A DNA stretch of 64,000 nucleotides from Rhodobacteraceae bacterium bin131 (GTDB lineage Bacteria; Pseudomonadota; Alphaproteobacteria; Rhodobacterales; Rhodobacteraceae), in the NCBI GenBank assembly GCA_002239085.1, contig MPNP01000002.1:41379-105378 (forward strand), given 5' to 3'. A program made the position numbers and the translations under genes. Each line of letters opens with the position of its first letter. Within the stretch, counting starts at the first letter, position 1. The notes below the pieces were generated by a model. That model saw only the letters and a list, made by a program, of their open reading frames with translations. It made no database searches and was not told where the DNA came from. Positions 60,512 through 64,000 of this stretch are shown here, piece by piece.

Positions 60512-61328
60512 GCCACTAATGCCTTCTCTTGATGCTTCGATTCATCCAACAGCAGTTGTTTCACCCCATGCAACAATCAGTCCAGGATGTATTGTTGAGG
60601 CACATGCCTTTATCGGTGATGAGGTCACTTTAGAAGAGCGCGTGCACGTTAAGCCATTTGCAACTGTCACGGGTTTAACGTGCATTGGTGCCGATACCGT
60701 GATCTATCAGTATGCGTGTGTTGGTGAGGTTCCCCAAGATTTAAAATATCAGGGAGAAAAAACACAACTCGTTGTTGGCAAGCGAAATAAAATCCGCGAG
60801 GGTGCGACCTTAAACACTGGTACTGCACACGGAGGAGGGCTTACCAAGGTAGGTGATGATTGTTTATTAATGACAGGTTCCCATGTTGGGCATGATGTGA
60901 TGGTTGGGAATAATGTAATTCTTGCCAATCAAGTCGCTCTTGGGGGACATTGTATCATTGAGGATGATGTAAGAATCAGTGGTTTAAGCGGGGTTCACCA
61001 GTTTGTTCGAATTGGCAAAGGAGCCTTTATTGCGGCGGTGACACTCGTTCGAAAAGATGTCATTCCTTATGGCTTTGTTGATAATCCGATGGGAGACCTT
61101 GTCCAAATAAATCTTCCTGGCTTGCGAAGAAGTGACATTTCGGCAACAAAAATTGTTGAATTAAAAAAAGCATTTGAATTTTTGTGTGATCACGAATCGT
61201 TTACGGGGGCAATCAAAGAGCTTGGCAAACAAGACTATACTGAGGATTCATTGGTTCCCGATATCATTCGTTTTTGTCAGGAAAAAAGTAAAAGAGAATA
61301 TCTAAAACCTACCTCAAAGCCAAAATGA
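60504..61328 (+). CDS. lpxA: UDP-N-acetylglucosamine acyltransferase LpxA; start reassigned to ATG 60504
   Basis: Hexapeptide repeats, NKIREGATLNTGT, GLSGVHQFVRIG. Confidence 0.96.
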   Translation: MNEPLMPSLDASIHPTAVVSPHATISPGCIVEAHAFIGDEVTLEERVHVKPFATVTGLTCIGADTVIYQYACVGEVPQDLKYQGEKTQLVVGKRNKIREGATLNTGTAHGGGLTKVGDDCLLMTGSHVGHDVMVGNNVILANQVALGGHCIIEDDVRISGLSGVHQFVRIGKGAFIAAVTLVRKDVIPYGFVDNPMGDLVQINLPGLRRSDISATKIVELKKAFEFLCDHESFTGAIKELGKQDYTEDSLVPDIIRFCQEKSKREYLKPTSKPK

Positions 61329-62161
61329 AACAATCTTGCCAATCTTCCTTTGTCATGATCGGAGGCTCTGGTCCTCTTCCAGAAATAATTTTCAAGCAAC
61401 TGCAAGATCAAGATTGGTCAATTAAAATTTTGTCTTTACCAGGTTCTCGCCATGAACATCTTGACCCTAGCTGCAGACAAATCAATCTCCATAATTTTTT
61501 AAGCGAACTTCAGCGATGCCGGCTTGAAGGTGCTCAAAACATAGTTCTTGTCGGAGGGGTTAATCGGCTTGATATTAATAATGAATATGCGGCCATGGAC
61601 AACCACGGGTCAGAGATTGCGGGGGGAGACGATAAAGTACTCAGAGGTTTCCTCAATAAAATTGAACAGTTGGGCTTTAAGATCAGGGGAATTAATGAGT
61701 TTCTTGTTGATTTCATAACCCATGAGGGTTTCCTCACGGTTGCTCAACCCAGCGCGCTTGATGAGATTGATGCTTTAAGAGCTGAAGAAATCATGGCTGC
61801 CCTTGGTCAAGTTGATGTTGGTCAAGCAACAATTGTTAGAAACCAAATATGTTGGGGTCTTGAAACTGGGTTAGGGACAGATTGGATGCTCAAATCACTT
61901 CTTGAAGAATTTGTGAACAGTCAATCAACGGTTGTGCCAAGTGGATTGCTATACAAAGGCTCCAAAGCAAACCAAGACTTACGAGTTGATCTGCCGACAA
62001 TTGGCTTAACGACTATTGAACTTGTTCATCAGTTAGGATTGGCGGGAATTGTTATCGAGTCAAATCTAACAATCATACTTGATAGGCCTAGGGTCATTCA
62101 ATTTGCTAATGAAAAGGGGCTTTTCCTTTGGTCAAAAGTAAAACAAGAAGTCAAAACCTAA
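61325..62161 (+). CDS. lpxI: UDP-2,3-diacylglucosamine pyrophosphatase LpxI
   Basis: GGSGPLPEII, between lpxA and lpxB; GGDDKVLRGF. Confidence 0.92.
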   Translation: MKQSCQSSFVMIGGSGPLPEIIFKQLQDQDWSIKILSLPGSRHEHLDPSCRQINLHNFLSELQRCRLEGAQNIVLVGGVNRLDINNEYAAMDNHGSEIAGGDDKVLRGFLNKIEQLGFKIRGINEFLVDFITHEGFLTVAQPSALDEIDALRAEEIMAALGQVDVGQATIVRNQICWGLETGLGTDWMLKSLLEEFVNSQSTVVPSGLLYKGSKANQDLRVDLPTIGLTTIELVHQLGLAGIVIESNLTIILDRPRVIQFANEKGLFLWSKVKQEVKT

Positions 62162-63348
62162 AGCGCGTATTTATCCTAGCCGGAGAGCCATCAGGAGATC
62201 GGCTTGCCGCTGATTTAATGGCGGGCTTAAAACTGTATTTTCCGACGATTGAAATCCACGGTGTCGGTGGTCCGTTAATGGTCAAGGAGGGGCTTAAAGT
62301 AGTGTACCCTTACGATGAATTAGCGATCATGGGGCTTTTTGAAGTTCTCAAGCATTATCGGCACCTTGTTCGGTTAAAGAACTCAATTGCCCATACCATA
62401 ATCAGAGAAAACTATGATCTCGTCATTACTGTTGACAGCCAAGATTTTTCTATTCGTCTCGCAAAAGAATTAAAGGTTCATAAATTTTCACAACCCATTA
62501 TCCATTATGTTCTACCCACTGTTTGGGCTTGGCGCGCAAACCGGATCACCAAGGTAAAGCAATTTTATGACCATATCCTCTACCTATTTCCCTTTGAAAA
62601 AGAAATTCTTGATCAGAATGCGATATCGGGAAGTTTTGTTGGGCATCCAATAACCCGGCTTTGTCAAATCACTCCCAAAGACTATAACACGGTGATTAAA
62701 TCTATGGGAATTGACCTTGACCAAGACATCCTTTTGATTTTACCCGGCTCAAGAAAAAGCGAATTCAAACGCTCCGTTCCAGTTTTTTCGGCGACTGTAA
62801 ATAAGGTACTGAATGCGCACCCTCGCTTTCAACCTGTTGTTGTCTTGGCTCCCAATATTGTTGAATATTCGAATCAGTTTACCGAGCAATGGTCATCTAG
62901 CATTAAGTTTTTTGACCCTCGGTTAATCTCATCCAGACAGTTTGATCAGTACAAAATGGCTCTGTTTTGCACTAGTAAAATCGCTCTAGCAATGTCCGGT
63001 AGCGTTTCTCTTGAACTTGCCGCAAGTCAAACGCCAATGGTCATTGGATATGATTTTGATAATTGGTTTACACGTCAGATTATAAAACGTATGCTTCTGA
63101 TTAACACGGTGACACTTGTAAACCTCGTTTCACACTCACATTCAGTTCCTGAGTGCTTGGGAACAGATTTTAATTCTACACAACTGAGTGAAGAACTTAA
63201 AAAGTTGATTGAAAGCCAGACATGCTATCAAAAGCAGCTTGATTCCTTTAAAATAGTCATGGAGAAGCTCGCTTTCCCTATGAGTGATATAAACTATCCA
63301 GCGGCCGAAGCTATATATCAACATTGTGTCAATCAAGATAGCGGTTGA
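62128..63348 (+). CDS. lpxB: Lipid-A-disaccharide synthase
   Basis: FILAGEPSGDRLAADLMAGL, VLPTVWAWRANRI, LPGSRKSE. Confidence 0.95.
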   Translation: MVKSKTRSQNLKRVFILAGEPSGDRLAADLMAGLKLYFPTIEIHGVGGPLMVKEGLKVVYPYDELAIMGLFEVLKHYRHLVRLKNSIAHTIIRENYDLVITVDSQDFSIRLAKELKVHKFSQPIIHYVLPTVWAWRANRITKVKQFYDHILYLFPFEKEILDQNAISGSFVGHPITRLCQITPKDYNTVIKSMGIDLDQDILLILPGSRKSEFKRSVPVFSATVNKVLNAHPRFQPVVVLAPNIVEYSNQFTEQWSSSIKFFDPRLISSRQFDQYKMALFCTSKIALAMSGSVSLELAASQTPMVIGYDFDNWFTRQIIKRMLLINTVTLVNLVSHSHSVPECLGTDFNSTQLSEELKKLIESQTCYQKQLDSFKIVMEKLAFPMSDINYPAAEAIYQHCVNQDSG

Positions 63349-63618
63349 TGGGCGCCTACAGTTCAACATTGCGAAAGCAAATCTTCAATTTTTCCTTGAT
63401 ATGGAATCAGTTGGTCGGCAATTAAGTGAACGCGGATAAGACTCAACATTAAGATTTTGTTGTTAAAGTGTCTATGATAGATAACTGTGATTTAAAGTTT
63501 GATCACAGTGTATTATTCCAGAGAGTGATTGGCTTGGTACTATTGCACATAACAGGTTTTTACCGGATATGAGTTCGTACTTTTTGGTCAAATAATCTGC
63601 AACAAAATTAATGGATTA

Positions 63619-64000
63619 AATGTTAGATAAACCACAATCCAACGAAAAGATTCGGCACGTCACCTTAGATGACCGCTATGATCTTGCGAAAAAAACTGTT
63701 CTTTTGAATGGAACACAAGCATTAATTCGAATGCTCCTTAATCAAAAGGCACGAGACATAAAGGCGGGGCTCAATACAGCTGGTTACGTTACCGGTTACA
63801 GGGGTTCGCCGCTTGGTGGAGTGGACATGCACATCTCTCGCGAACTCCACCGATTGTCCGCGGCTGATATTGTCTTTCATCCGGGATTGAATGAGGATAT
63901 TGCCGCGACAGCAATATGGGGAACACAGCAGGCAGAGTTGCACGGTGAAGGTAAATTTGATGGTGTGTTTGGGCTATGGTATGGAAAGGGACCTGGTGTA
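63619..64000 (+). CDS. Indolepyruvate ferredoxin oxidoreductase, N-terminal part (3'-truncated by window edge)
   Basis: Read directly: MLDKPQSNEKIRHVTLDDRYDLAKKTVLLNGTQALIRMLLNQKARDIKAGLNTAGYVTGYRGSPLGGVD...HPGLNEDIAATAIWGTQQ; not in ORF track because it runs off the end. Confidence 0.9.

Overview
The window is AT-rich and bacterial. Gene content (lpxI, the ccm cluster, a valine-degradation cluster, a TRAP transporter, an anti-SD hairpin sRNA) suggests an alphaproteobacterium; this is inference. Most of it is ordinary core genome: rplM-rpsI, murI-argC, ccmEFH, mnmA, ligA, gluQ, gyrA, ssb, uvrA, valine catabolism genes, coaD, tyrS, anmK, eno, a fur-family gene, selO, mazG, a TRAP transporter, miaA, and the pyrH-frr-uppS-cdsA-rseP-bamA-ompH-fabZ-lpxA-lpxI-lpxB block. 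Three accessory regions stand out. (1) 9.69-14.79 kb is a tandemly duplicated unit carrying two paralogous surface lipoprotein genes. Each has an 11-nt poly-G tract directly after the lipobox cysteine. The first is in frame and the second is out of frame by one G. Their 3' halves are nearly identical (1 mismatch in 335 bp) and IS remnants fill the spaces between. This looks like a phase-variable, recombining surface-antigen locus. (2) The nearly gene-free ssb-uvrA interval (25.3-28.3 kb) contains a strong candidate for a Cuckoo/CcsR-type sRNA, with CCUCCUCCC in a hairpin loop, followed by an intrinsic terminator. (3) A locally GC-richer, hairpin-rich island lies between anmK and eno, with a 13-bp perfect inverted repeat. 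No rRNA, tRNA or CRISPR array was recognised. All calls are by eye; no database search was run.
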